Positions 33,213 through 45,883 of a stretch of DNA of 64,000 nucleotides are shown here, piece by piece. The translations under genes were made by a program, and so were the position numbers. Location: contig NZ_VCIA01000001.1 in NCBI RefSeq assembly GCF_005887555.1, positions 2,046,001 to 2,110,000 of the forward strand, in the 5' to 3' direction. This DNA is from Lentibacillus cibarius. GTDB lineage: Bacteria > Bacillota > Bacilli > Bacillales > Amphibacillaceae. How positions within the stretch are numbered: the first letter of the stretch is position 1; every line of letters starts with the position of its first letter. A model generated the notes under the pieces. That model had not been told where the DNA came from. It saw only the letters and a list, made by a program, of their open reading frames with translations, and made no database searches.

Positions 33213-33242
33213 CGTATCATTCCCCTCAACAGTCCTTAGTTC

Positions 33243-33270
33243 ATTCTATGTACAAGTTCAGTCAATATGA
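33243..33270 (-). promoter_or_regulatory. pdaB: Sigma-E-type promoter of pdaB
   Basis: On the minus strand TCATATT (33270-33264), 13 bases, CATAGAAT (33250-33243), very near the mother-cell sigma-E consensus. It lies about 30 bases before pdaB, which depends on sigma-E in Bacillus subtilis. Confidence 0.55.
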
Positions 33271-33494
33271 ACAAGCTACGGTTTTTTATTTTGGATTCTT
33301 GCCGGGTGATTGCGATCTTCTGGATAATGACTGGGTAATAAAAGAATAAAAACATGGTGTTTATGGGAATAGTGACATTAAAAAATGAAATAAATGTATT
33401 TAGGGATTTCTTGTGTATAGATATGGAACAACATAAACATACTATGATAACTAATCCGGAAGCTTACTTTCATTGTTTAATGGATCAGAACAAA

Positions 33495-33564
33495 GACGCA
33501 CGCGCCCTTGCAGGATAAGAACGCGACGGTGTCCGGGCGCCTGCACTAGCGCGTCCCGTGCGTC
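33495..33564. repeat. GC-rich palindromic element
   Basis: GACGCACG (33495-33502) and CGTGCGTC (33557-33564) are exact inverse complements around a GC-rich core that also holds GCGCCC (33502-33507) and GGGCGC (33535-33540). It is far richer in G and C than its surroundings. It abuts the dispersed repeat copy at 33567. The core string TTGCAGGATAAGA reappears near 4850. Confidence 0.55.
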
Positions 33565-33566
33565 GA

Positions 33567-33634
33567 AGCCAGACGTGGCTTAAACTTGCAAGTAAAATTT
33601 ATATTGCTAAATTTTATAGTTTCTTATCTTTTTA
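33567..33634 (-). repeat. Dispersed intergenic repeat, copy 3 (inverted, longest)
   Basis: Complement of 51004-51070 with few mismatches. Internal symmetry is strong: AAGCCA/TGGCTT with a 4-base loop, CTTGCAAG, and TAAAATTT/AAATTTTA. Together with the GC-rich element it fills the gap between pdaB and the small gene at 33689. Confidence 0.6.
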
Positions 33635-33688
33635 AAAAGGAAAAAGCAAAAGAGACATTATTTGATTGAAGGTTAGGTGTTACTTACT

Positions 33689-33910
33689 ATGTTGGGATTC
33701 TTAATAAATGATGAAGAACAGAAGGAAATGGAATATTTAATAAAACGTGAACTTGAGGAGTTACTTATGGACATGCAAGATTCCCGTATAGAAGCTATGG
33801 TAAAAGAAACGATGAAAGAAAGATATCAGACGATGTTTAATTTATACCGTCGTGTAGCGAGTAAACAGGAGTACATCAAATACATACCAAAACATACAGG
33901 CAATCAGTAA
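33689..33910 (+). CDS. Small conserved protein of unknown function
   Basis: 73 residues from ATG 33689 (MLGFLINDEEQKEMEYLIKREL); a GTG four codons earlier is possible. All-helical, strongly charged, with MQDSRIEAMVKETMKERYQ and FNLYRRVASKQEYIKYI. Similar small proteins stand next to rRNA operons in other Bacillaceae. No membrane segment or known domain. GGTTAGGTG is a plausible ribosome binding site. Confidence 0.65.
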   Translation: MLGFLINDEEQKEMEYLIKRELEELLMDMQDSRIEAMVKETMKERYQTMFNLYRRVASKQEYIKYIPKHTGNQ

Positions 33911-34087
33911 AGTTGGTAAGCTTTTAGGAGTAAGTGAGCTACTGTTAATATAAGTTCACTAGTTCACAACGCAAATAAATTCGTGGCATTACACCAAATC
34001 AAAAGTAATATTCTAGTTGATTTCATTATTTTATATAGAAGACTTATCATGATTCAACTTTTTTCGACGTTTTTTTCGGTTTAACCA
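33911..34087. other. Gene-free stretch before the rRNA promoters
   Basis: AT-rich, no reading frame or clear structure recognised. It ends at the first rRNA promoter. Confidence 0.5.
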
Positions 34088-34116
34088 TTGAACTTACTCG
34101 ATAGTTATGCTATATT
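34088..34116 (+). promoter_or_regulatory. rRNA operon promoter P1
   Basis: TTGAAC (34088-34093), 17 bases, TATATT (34111-34116). Tandem promoters are normal for Bacillus rRNA operons; this is the upstream one. Confidence 0.6.
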
Positions 34117-34217
34117 ATTATTTGTTGTCAGTTAAACAACTTTTATTTATTAGGATATACAAGTTCGCACTGAATCGACACGCTGAATAACTGCTGATAA
34201 AAAAGTTGAAAAAGACG

Positions 34218-34246
34218 TTGACATTCAGTTGCAACCATGATATATT
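34218..34246 (+). promoter_or_regulatory. rRNA operon promoter P2
   Basis: Consensus TTGACA (34218-34223), 17 bases, TATATT (34241-34246). The downstream leader carries a boxA-like TTGCTCCTTGAAAACTGAAC (34277-34296) and the 5' arm of the 16S processing stalk. Confidence 0.75.
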
Positions 34247-34434
34247 ATAACTCGTCGCGAAAACGACATAAAAGAATTGCTCCTTGAAAACTGAACAAAA
34301 CAGCCAGTATGACAGAAAGATGTCAAAGGTAAGAGGTCAGATTTTAAATCATTTGATTTAATGAAGACTTCAATCCCTTGAATCAATTTTTAAGCTAAGA
34401 TATGAAGGCTGATTGGCGTCAGTCTTATCACAAA

Positions 34435-36007
<1,573 letters not shown>

Positions 36008-36130
36008 AATATAATAAACGGAAGCTTTTTGTCATCGATATACTATCGGTAGGCAATTGAAGTCAGATTATAAAAGTCATACTCGGTTGTTTGGTTCAGT
36101 TTTGAGGGAGTAATTTCTTCAAAATCGGAT

Positions 36131-36207
<77 letters not shown>

Positions 36208-36219
36208 TCCTCAATAAAC

Positions 36220-36292
36220 GGGGCCTTAGCTCAGCTGGGAGAGCGCCTGCTTTGCACGCAGGAGGTCAGCGGTTCGATCCCGCTAGGCTCCA
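36220..36292 (+). tRNA. tRNA-Ala (UGC)
   Basis: Cloverleaf GGGGCCT to AGGCTCC plus discriminator A; anticodon TGC in TTTGCAC. CCA is not encoded. Follows tRNA-Ile in the spacer. Confidence 0.97.
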
Positions 36293-36385
36293 TTTGCACC
36301 TTGAAAACTAAATAAGAGTAAAATATTCAACGACATCAAGCAAAAAGCTTAAGCGACTGTTTATAGGAGCTGAAGCTGGATTAAT

Positions 36386-39302
<2,917 letters not shown>

Positions 39303-39364
39303 ACTACTATGGTCGTTGAATCACACTCTTATTTAGTTTTTAGGGTGTAAATCTAAAAAAACCC

Positions 39365-39393
39365 TTGCATTTTTCGAAGGAAATGCATATAAT
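39365..39393 (+). promoter_or_regulatory. Consensus promoter between 23S and 5S rRNA
   Basis: TTGCAT (39365-39370), exactly 17 bases, TATAAT (39388-39393). It would transcribe 5S rRNA and the two tRNAs that follow independently of the main operon promoters. Confidence 0.55.
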
Positions 39394-39448
39394 AATAGTT
39401 GTTCTTAAAATAGAAGTGATGTTCTGTAAACTAACAGGACTTCGATAG

Positions 39449-39565
39449 GTCTGGTAGTAATAGCGGAGAGGACACACCTGTTCCCATGCCGAACACAGCA
39501 GTTAAGCTCTCCAGCGCCGATGGTAGTTGGGGCCTTGCCCCTGCAAGAGTAGGACGCTGCCAGGC
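39449..39565 (+). rRNA. rrf: 5S ribosomal RNA
   Basis: 117 bases from GTCTGGTAGT to GCTGCCAGGC, whose ends pair. Conserved CCCATGCCGAACACAG and GTAGTTGGGGCCTTGCCCC blocks present. Confidence 0.95.
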
Positions 39566-39622
39566 TCTTTCTTTATATATCTATAACTGATTAAATATTA
39601 AGGTGCATATTTTTTCATAAAT

Positions 39623-39697
39623 TCCACAGTAGCTCAGTGGTAGAGCTATCGGCTGTTAACCGATCGGTCGCAGGTTCGAATCCTGCCTGTGGAGCCA
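39623..39697 (+). tRNA. tRNA-Asn (GUU)
   Basis: Cloverleaf TCCACAG to CTGTGGA with anticodon GTT in CTGTTAA; CCA encoded. Directly downstream of 5S. Confidence 0.96.
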
Positions 39698-39702
39698 TAT
39701 TC

Positions 39703-39775
39703 GCTTCCATAGCTCAGTCGGTAGAGCGCTTCCATGGTAAGGAAGAGGTCGCCGGTTCGAGTCCGGCTGGAAGCT
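39703..39775 (+). tRNA. tRNA-Thr (GGU)
   Basis: Cloverleaf GCTTCCA to TGGAAGC, anticodon GGT in ATGGTAA. No encoded CCA. Confidence 0.95.
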
Positions 39776-39783
39776 CTGTATTA

Positions 39784-39825
39784 AGGCGCTTGCGGCTCTG
39801 ATGGGTCGAGGCGTTTTATTTTTTT
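39784..39825 (+). terminator. Weak terminator after the first tRNA pair
   Basis: A GC-rich imperfect stem (CGCTT with GAGGCG, plus GGCTC with GGGTC) is followed by TTTTATTTTTTT. The U-run is good, the stem poor. Confidence 0.45.
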
Positions 39826-39873
39826 ATAGTTAGACATGGGTGTTTGAATTATTTACATTAGGCAGGTGTTTTC

Positions 39874-40032
39874 ATGTCATTTCTCTTATTACTTGCGGCT
39901 GTTGTAACAATAATGGAAGTATTTGTAGCAGTATTTCTTATAAAGAAGCATAAAATGAAAATTTGGCAATCACTTTATACATCCCTACCCGTAATTATCA
40001 TTGTTTGGATTGCAGCGATAATGTATTCATAG
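39874..40032 (+). CDS. Small two-helix membrane protein ORF
   Basis: 52 codons: starts MSFLLLLAAVVTIMEVFVAV and ends IVWIAAIMYS. Two hydrophobic stretches (2-23 and 38-51) flank a basic loop KKHKMKIWQSLY, giving a clear hairpin-membrane-protein profile. GGCAGGTG lies 7 bases before the ATG. No homologue recognised. Its place between two tRNA groups is unusual. Coding is plausible from composition, unproven. Confidence 0.45.
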   Translation: MSFLLLLAAVVTIMEVFVAVFLIKKHKMKIWQSLYTSLPVIIIVWIAAIMYS

Positions 40033-40154
40033 ATACTTTCATTATGCGCTCGTTTTTCAATTACTAAGTATTGGGGTGTGTCCTCAAAATTAAGTGGAGA
40101 TCCTATTGCCTGTAATGATAAAATCTCACGGGAATATTTTTTTCAATTTCCCCC

Positions 40155-40183
40155 TTTACAAAAGTGGACAATCTGTATATAAT
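40155..40183 (+). promoter_or_regulatory. Promoter of the second tRNA group
   Basis: TTTACA (40155-40160), 17 bases, TATAAT (40178-40183), 52 bases before tRNA-Glu. Confidence 0.7.
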
Positions 40184-40234
40184 AAAGTTTGTCGGTGAAC
40201 GGAAAAACATAAATCGACTTTTTTCATGTTCAGT

Positions 40235-40309
40235 GGCCCGTTGGTCAAGTGGTTAAGACACCGCCCTTTCACGGCGGTAACACGGGTTCGAATCCCGTAC
40301 GGGTCACCA
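40235..40309 (+). tRNA. tRNA-Glu (UUC)
   Basis: Cloverleaf GGCCCGT to ACGGGTC, anticodon TTC in CTTTCAC, encoded CCA. Confidence 0.96.
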
Positions 40310-40314
40310 ATAAT

Positions 40315-40390
40315 GGAGGATTAGCTCAGCTGGGAGAGCACTTGCCTTACAAGCAAGGGGTCGCAGGTTCGAACCCTGCATCCTCCACCA
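40315..40390 (+). tRNA. tRNA-Val (UAC)
   Basis: Cloverleaf GGAGGAT to ATCCTCC, anticodon TAC in CTTACAA, encoded CCA. Five bases after tRNA-Glu. Confidence 0.96.
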
Positions 40391-40444
40391 TTTCACTTAT
40401 ATGTATAAGTATCTTAGGTCTTACAAAGGCTATATATTGTTTGT

Positions 40445-40557
40445 GGGCTTAGCTCAATTGGTAGAGCAAAACGCTCACAATACTGAATACATTTCTACTA
40501 TGGGCAAAATTGCGAGAGGTACAGTTTCAAAGAACCGACTTGCAACACAATGAGCCT
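40445..40557 (+). pseudogene. Degenerate tRNA-like element
   Basis: GGGCTTAGCTCAATTGGTAGAGCA matches the acceptor strand and D-arm of a tRNA, but no anticodon arm or GGTTCGAATCC T-arm follows. Instead there is a hairpin TTGCGAG (40510-40516) with CTTGCAA (40539-40545), then TGAGCCT, which can still pair with GGGCTTA. It lies between tRNA-Val and tRNA-Thr. Probably a rearranged or decayed tRNA; a structured small RNA is the alternative. Confidence 0.5.
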
Positions 40558-40605
40558 TTTAATTGAGATTATTGAATAATGATGATTGAAATAACTTCAT
40601 TATCT

Positions 40606-40681
<76 letters not shown>

Positions 40682-40729
40682 TTTAATTTTTTATGTATAT
40701 ATTCAGTACGATTCGGTTATCATAATTAA

Positions 40730-40814
40730 GGAGGGGTAGCGAAGTGGCTAAACGCGGCGGACTGTAAATCCGCTCCCTCAGGGTTCGGGAGTTCGAATCT
40801 CTCCCCCTCCACCA
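40730..40814 (+). tRNA. tRNA-Tyr (GUA)
   Basis: Class II tRNA of 85 bases with a long variable arm; anticodon GTA in CTGTAAA; encoded CCA. Confidence 0.96.
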
Positions 40815-40824
40815 TATTTCACAT

Positions 40825-40896
40825 TGGGCTATAGCCAAGCGGTAAGGCATCGGGTTTTGATCCCGTGATTCGCTGGTTCGAATCCAGCTAGCCCAG
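40825..40896 (+). tRNA. tRNA-Gln (UUG)
   Basis: Cloverleaf TGGGCTA to TAGCCCA with discriminator G, anticodon TTG in TTTTGAT. No encoded CCA. Confidence 0.96.
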
Positions 40897-41080
40897 TCTT
40901 TTTTTTATGTCTTTTTTATTTTGTCCGCCTGCACAAATCCGGATAAGGTAGCCGACATAGGGTTTTTTTACAATATTTAACCGAACTAAGGTACAGTAGC
41001 TTCTTACACTGAATAATCAGTATAGACATGATAAGAAAATATCACCTGACATCTGATTATATTTTAAAACATTCGAACAG

Positions 41081-41152
41081 GAGCCATTAGCTCAGCTGGC
41101 AGAGCATCTGACTTTTAATCAGAGGTCGGAGGTTCGAATCCTCCATGGCTCA
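41081..41152 (+). tRNA. tRNA-Lys (UUU)
   Basis: Cloverleaf GAGCCAT to ATGGCTC, anticodon TTT in CTTTTAA, no encoded CCA. A 184-base gap separates it from tRNA-Gln. Confidence 0.96.
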
Positions 41153-41199
41153 TTGGTTAAAAAATGCTAGCGGAAATACATAACACATATTATAATGGA

Positions 41200-41243
41200 A
41201 AATAAACAAGGTGGTTATGATTGTAAACAGCCTTGTTTATTTG
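41200..41243 (+). terminator. Terminator of the tRNA array
   Basis: AAATAAACAAGG pairs with CCTTGTTTATTT (12 pairs) around a 19-base loop; followed by GCATTTT. Confidence 0.65.
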
Positions 41244-41336
41244 CATTTTATGCTGTTTTTTTACATAATAGAAGCAGTTAAATCATAACAAAAGGGTTGA
41301 ATCCCGTATAATATGTTGGTAAAAGGATGAGAAGGC

Positions 41337-42626
41337 ATGCAGACTTCCAGGATTCCTGGCTTTTATAACATGACCGTTGATGAACGGCGGGAATTACTTT
41401 CGAAAATGAGCGCTTTTTCAGAAGAAGACAAAGCATATCTTTATGCTGAAAAACCATTAACGACCGATACCGCAGATAATATGATAGAAAATGTTGTAGG
41501 TACATTCCCACTTCCTTTGGGTTTGGGACTTAACTTTTTAATAAACGACAAAGAATATGCCGTGCCGATGGCGATTGAGGAACCTTCCGTTGTAGCTTCA
41601 GCAAGCCATATTGCCAAGATTGTCAGAGAGGCCGGCGGATTCACAACAGAAGCAACTGAGCGTGTCATGATAGGTCAAATTCAAGTTGTCGGATGTCAGG
41701 ATTTCCATAAAGCGAAGGAAGTCATTTTAAGCGAAAAAGATACTTTGATTAATTATATGAATACTGCATATCCTAGTTTAATAAAAAGGGGTGGCGGTGC
41801 AGAGGATTTGGATGTCAGAATCTTGAATGAGGATGCAAACTCCAAATTCAGTCAGATGCTCATCCTTCATGTTTATATTAATACTTGCGATGCTATGGGT
41901 GCGAATATTATTAATACGATGGTTGAAGCCCTGGCGCCAAACGTTGAAGAGTTGACTGGCGGGAAGGTATACTTGCGGATTCTTTCCAACTATCCCGATC
42001 GTTGTCTTGCACGCGCGCGCTGTATTATACCGCCTGATTTACTTGCAACGGAGGAATTTACCGGCGAAATGGTGCGGGACGGGGTCATTCATGCTTATGA
42101 ATTTGCAGCATCTGACCCGTATCGTGCAGTAACACATAACAAGGGGATTATGAATGGAATTGACCCGGTTGTGATTGCAACAGGCAATGATTGGCGTGCA
42201 GTGGAGGCTGGAGCACATGCACACGCAGCACGTAATGGTCGGTATGGTTCAATGACAGAATGGTCCAAAGATGACGAAGGGAATCTTATCGGTGAACTGG
42301 AACTACCAATGTCAGTTGGTACGGTGGGTGGATCGATTCGTGTTCACCCAGTATCTAAAATCGCTCATAAACTGTTAAACGTTGATTCAGCACAGGAACT
42401 TGCACAAGTTATTGTAGCTGTCGGACTTGCCCAAAACCTCGGGGCTTTAAAGGCTTTAGCAACAGACGGAATTCAGAAAGGGCATATGGCTTTGCATTCG
42501 AGATCCGTAGCCATTGCAGCAGGAGCTACAGGGGAGATGATAGATGTGATATCGCAACGTTTGATTGAAGAGAAAGAAATCCGTGTGGGAAAAGCAAAAG
42601 AATTGGTGGAAGAATATAAAAAATGA
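41337..42626 (+). CDS. mvaA: Hydroxymethylglutaryl-CoA reductase, class II
   Basis: 429 residues. Makes mevalonate from HMG-CoA, the committed step of the mevalonate route. Motifs: catalytic Glu in ENVVGTFPLPLGLGLNF, NIINTMVEALAP, catalytic Lys/Asp region HNKGIMNGIDPVVIATGNDW, and the late histidine in KGHMALHSRS. These place it in the bacterial class II group. TATAAT at 41307 may be its -10 box. It overlaps the next gene by 4 bases. Most Bacillaceae lack this gene and use the MEP route. Confidence 0.93.
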   Translation: MQTSRIPGFYNMTVDERRELLSKMSAFSEEDKAYLYAEKPLTTDTADNMIENVVGTFPLPLGLGLNFLINDKEYAVPMAIEEPSVVASASHIAKIVREAGGFTTEATERVMIGQIQVVGCQDFHKAKEVILSEKDTLINYMNTAYPSLIKRGGGAEDLDVRILNEDANSKFSQMLILHVYINTCDAMGANIINTMVEALAPNVEELTGGKVYLRILSNYPDRCLARARCIIPPDLLATEEFTGEMVRDGVIHAYEFAASDPYRAVTHNKGIMNGIDPVVIATGNDWRAVEAGAHAHAARNGRYGSMTEWSKDDEGNLIGELELPMSVGTVGGSIRVHPVSKIAHKLLNVDSAQELAQVIVAVGLAQNLGALKALATDGIQKGHMALHSRSVAIAAGATGEMIDVISQRLIEEKEIRVGKAKELVEEYKK

Positions 42627-43588
42627 GTGCAGAAAAAGCGACAACTTCCGTACAAACAGCTATTGGTATAGCTCATAGTAAATTAATCCTCATTGGTGAA
42701 CACGCGGTTGTACACGGACAGCCGGCGATAGCACTTCCCTTTCCTTTAGTAGGGGTTGAAGCAGTGGTAGACTATGTGCCCGGTTCGATAAAAATTGACA
42801 GCACTTTTTATCACGGGCCAATTGAATCCGCCCCAGAGTCACTTGATGGGGTGACGAATTGTGTCTGGGCCACGCTGGAAAAGCTTGATTTACCGTGTGA
42901 GGATTTACTAATTCGGATTAAGTCATCCATTCCACCGGGAAAAGGTCTTGGATCCAGTGCATCGGTAGCAATTGCGGTCATCCGGTCACTATTCGCCTAT
43001 GCTGAAAGGGACTATACTGAAGAGGACATTTTGGAACTTGCGGCTATCTCAGAAAAATATGCCCATGGCGAGCCAAGTGGAATTGATACATTGACAATCA
43101 CCTCAGCACTTCCGGTATGGTATGAAAAAGAGCATCCAATTGATCGTATAGAGCCTAAGGGTGACTTTCATTTCATTGTTGCCGACTCTGGTCGAATGGG
43201 GGATACGCGTTCAGCTGTTGAATCAGTAGCTGAACTGATTAAGTCTGCGCCGAAACGGATCCAATCTAAATTAGATCGAATTGGTGAACTTACACACCGC
43301 GCAAGAAATGCATTGGAAAGTGCGAGTAAACATCTGTTGGGTCAAATGCTGAACGAAGCACAGAAAGAACTAGAGGCACTTGGTGTGAGTGATGCTGGAT
43401 TAAACAGGCTGATTTACTTTGCACGTCAGGAGGGTGCACTTGGTGCCAAATTAACAGGTGGCGGCAATGGCGGCTGTGTGATTGCACTGGCCCGCAATGA
43501 AGTGCATTCCAGACAGCTAAGTGAAAAACTGAAAAAATTCGGGGCACACGCTGTATGGTCTTTTGCGTTAAAAAAGAAGATGGATTAG
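42623..43588 (+). CDS. mvk: Mevalonate kinase
   Basis: 321 residues, GHMP kinase fold. Substrate loop KLILIGEHAVVHGQPAIALP near 21-40, ATP loop PPGKGLGSSASVAIAV, and C-terminal LTGGGNGGCVIAL. Phosphorylates mevalonate. Start overlaps the mvaA stop (ATGA), so the two are translationally coupled. Confidence 0.93.
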   Translation: MSAEKATTSVQTAIGIAHSKLILIGEHAVVHGQPAIALPFPLVGVEAVVDYVPGSIKIDSTFYHGPIESAPESLDGVTNCVWATLEKLDLPCEDLLIRIKSSIPPGKGLGSSASVAIAVIRSLFAYAERDYTEEDILELAAISEKYAHGEPSGIDTLTITSALPVWYEKEHPIDRIEPKGDFHFIVADSGRMGDTRSAVESVAELIKSAPKRIQSKLDRIGELTHRARNALESASKHLLGQMLNEAQKELEALGVSDAGLNRLIYFARQEGALGAKLTGGGNGGCVIALARNEVHSRQLSEKLKKFGAHAVWSFALKKKMD

Positions 43589-43614
43589 ATAAAACCGGTT
43601 AAAGGAGTCGTGAC

Positions 43615-44592
43615 ATGAAGGCAACAGCTCGAGCCCACACAAATATTGCCTTAATTAAATATTGGGGAAAACGGGACAGGTCTTTAATACTTCCAATGAA
43701 TAACAGTCTTTCGCTGACACTGGATGGTTTTTATACGGAGACGACTGTCGAATTTCATGATTACTTAACAGCGGATGTTTTTTATCTGAACAATGATTGC
43801 ATTACTGGTAAAGCGTATCAGCGGGTCACATCATTTTTAGACCGGGTTCGGGAAAAAGCAGGAAGAACTGATGTATATGCCGAAGTCCATTCGGTTAATC
43901 ATGTACCGACTGCTGCCGGTTTGGCGTCGTCAGCATCTGGCTTTGCCGCATTGGCTGCGGCTGCATCGAAGGCAATTGGCATGCAGCTTAACAACCAGGA
44001 ACTATCTGTGCTGACAAGACAAGGGTCAGGATCCGCGTGCCGCTCGGTATATGGTGGTTTTGTCGAATGGGAAAAAGGGTTGAAAGAAGACGGATCTGAC
44101 TCGCATGCAATTCCGATAGCGCCTGCGAACCATTGGGATATAAGAGTTGCTGCTGCTGTTATGTCTTCTGATGCCAAAAAGATATTAAGCAGGGAAGGCA
44201 TGGAAAGAACGGTAAACACATCGTCCTTTTATCCGAGCTGGGTGGAAAGTATCCCGACAGATCTTATAACAATAAAAAAAGGCATTATGCATAAGGATTT
44301 TGAAAAGGTCGGGTCGATTGCTGAGGTAAATTGTCTTAGAATGCATGCGACAACACTGGCTGCTCATCCACCGTTTACGTACTGGCAGAGTACGACATTC
44401 TTAATTATGGAAGCGGTAAGGGATTTGAGGTCTTCAGGTGTACCAGCCTATTTTACGATTGATGCTGGTCCGAATGTTAAGGTCCTTTACTTGCCCGAAG
44501 ATGAGGAAACAGTACAGCACAAGCTCCGTTCGATTGCAGGTGTTCGGGATGTCATTGTGAGCAAGCCAGGTCAAGGAATATCCTACGTGTAG
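43615..44592 (+). CDS. mvaD: Diphosphomevalonate decarboxylase
   Basis: 325 residues. Starts MKATARAHTNIALIKYWGKR, the family hallmark, and carries TAAGLASSASGFAALAAAA as the ATP loop and SACRSVYGGFVEW. It converts diphosphomevalonate to isopentenyl diphosphate. AAAGGAGTCG precedes the ATG. Confidence 0.94.
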   Translation: MKATARAHTNIALIKYWGKRDRSLILPMNNSLSLTLDGFYTETTVEFHDYLTADVFYLNNDCITGKAYQRVTSFLDRVREKAGRTDVYAEVHSVNHVPTAAGLASSASGFAALAAAASKAIGMQLNNQELSVLTRQGSGSACRSVYGGFVEWEKGLKEDGSDSHAIPIAPANHWDIRVAAAVMSSDAKKILSREGMERTVNTSSFYPSWVESIPTDLITIKKGIMHKDFEKVGSIAEVNCLRMHATTLAAHPPFTYWQSTTFLIMEAVRDLRSSGVPAYFTIDAGPNVKVLYLPEDEETVQHKLRSIAGVRDVIVSKPGQGISYV

Positions 44593-44601
44593 GGGTTGAA
44601 T

Positions 44602-45702
44602 ATGTTGCCTAATTCACCATTAACGGTACGTGTCCCCGGCAAACTGATGATTGCGGGGGAATTTGCTGTGCTAGAGCCGTATCAAAAACTAGCCGTCATG
44701 GCTGTCGATCGTTTTGTTTATGCAACGTTGGAAGATAGTACGGAAAATCGCGTTTCCCTTGAATCATTCCAGTTGCAGGGACTGGCTTGGGCGTATGAAG
44801 GGGATACTGTACGTATCAAAACAACAGATTCACGTGTGACATTTGTTGAAAATGCTATGTCCGTTGTGTATACATATCTAAGAGAGAACAACTATACACT
44901 TAGTAATTTTCGGCTGTCCGTCCGCAGTGAACTTGATGATGCATCGGGACGGAAGTATGGACTTGGTTCGAGTGCAGCGGTCGTTACATCGGTTACGTCC
45001 GCTATGTTGGCTAAGTTCCTCCCGAAAAAACCGCCGGAAACACTGGTCTTCAAGCTGGCGGCTGTTTCCCATGTTATGACACAAGGAAGCGGTTCTGGAG
45101 CAGATGTTGCTGCGTCTTCCTATGGAGGTTGGCTAGAATATTCATCATTCCAAGCTGAGTGGCTCAAAAAGGCGTATGGGGACACGGACAGCATTACAGA
45201 ACTTGTGGAACAAGAATGGCCGTACTTTTCAGCAAAACCTGTTAAACTTCCGAACAGCGTATATTTGTGCATAGGTTGGACAGGCTCACCAGCATCAACG
45301 TCAAAGCTAATCGGGAAAATTTCTATGCTTAAAGATTCCTCGCCAGAGCTGTACAATAAATTTATAACAGACAGCAAAAGAGCAGTCACCAGCTTTTTAC
45401 AGGGAATTAAAACTGGAGACCCCGAATTACTCTTTAAGGGTGTCAGGCAAAACAGGCGCACCCTGGCTACACTCGGTCAACATGCCAATGCAGAAATAGA
45501 AACACCCATGCTTACTACATTGTGTAACCTTGCCGAAGATTTTGGTGGTGCAGGTAAGCCGTCCGGTGCGGGTGGCGGAGATTGTGGGATTGCCTTCATG
45601 CCATCGGAAGAACAGGCGAAACAATTGATGCGGGCATGGCAAGAAGCAGGTATTAAACCGCTGGAAATGCATCCTTGTATGACCGGTGCTTCAGTTATTT
45701 AG
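44602..45702 (+). CDS. Phosphomevalonate kinase
   Basis: 366 residues from ATG 44602; a TTG two codons earlier has no room for a ribosome binding site, whereas AGGGG is 6 bases from the ATG. GHMP fold: PGKLMIAGEFAVLEPYQKLA, ATP loop KYGLGSSAAVVTS and C-terminal GAGGGDCGIAF. Phosphorylates phosphomevalonate. Last gene of the operon; no IPP isomerase gene is linked. Confidence 0.92.
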   Translation: MLPNSPLTVRVPGKLMIAGEFAVLEPYQKLAVMAVDRFVYATLEDSTENRVSLESFQLQGLAWAYEGDTVRIKTTDSRVTFVENAMSVVYTYLRENNYTLSNFRLSVRSELDDASGRKYGLGSSAAVVTSVTSAMLAKFLPKKPPETLVFKLAAVSHVMTQGSGSGADVAASSYGGWLEYSSFQAEWLKKAYGDTDSITELVEQEWPYFSAKPVKLPNSVYLCIGWTGSPASTSKLIGKISMLKDSSPELYNKFITDSKRAVTSFLQGIKTGDPELLFKGVRQNRRTLATLGQHANAEIETPMLTTLCNLAEDFGGAGKPSGAGGGDCGIAFMPSEEQAKQLMRAWQEAGIKPLEMHPCMTGASVI

Positions 45703-45739
45703 CAAGTTGTGTCTATCACTGACACACTTGCTTTTTATT
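45701..45739 (+). terminator. Terminator of the mevalonate operon
   Basis: AGCAAG-TTGTGTC pairs with GACACA-CTTGCT around TATCACT; followed by TTTTTATTTT. Confidence 0.85.
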
Positions 45740-45883
45740 TTGAAGAAAGTGAAGCACCTAAACGTAACAGTACTGGAAAACTATCGGTATTCAACTTTCC
45801 GGGTGTATAAATATTCAGTCTGTTGTCAAGTTGAGTCATAGCTACTTCTTGAGCTACAATTTAGCCAAAGGGGGGCAATGACA

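Noticed and set aside
40070..40110. GGGGTGTGTCCTCAAAATTAAGTGG looked like an insertion-sequence end
   Set aside because: No matching inverted partner, target duplication or transposase nearby.
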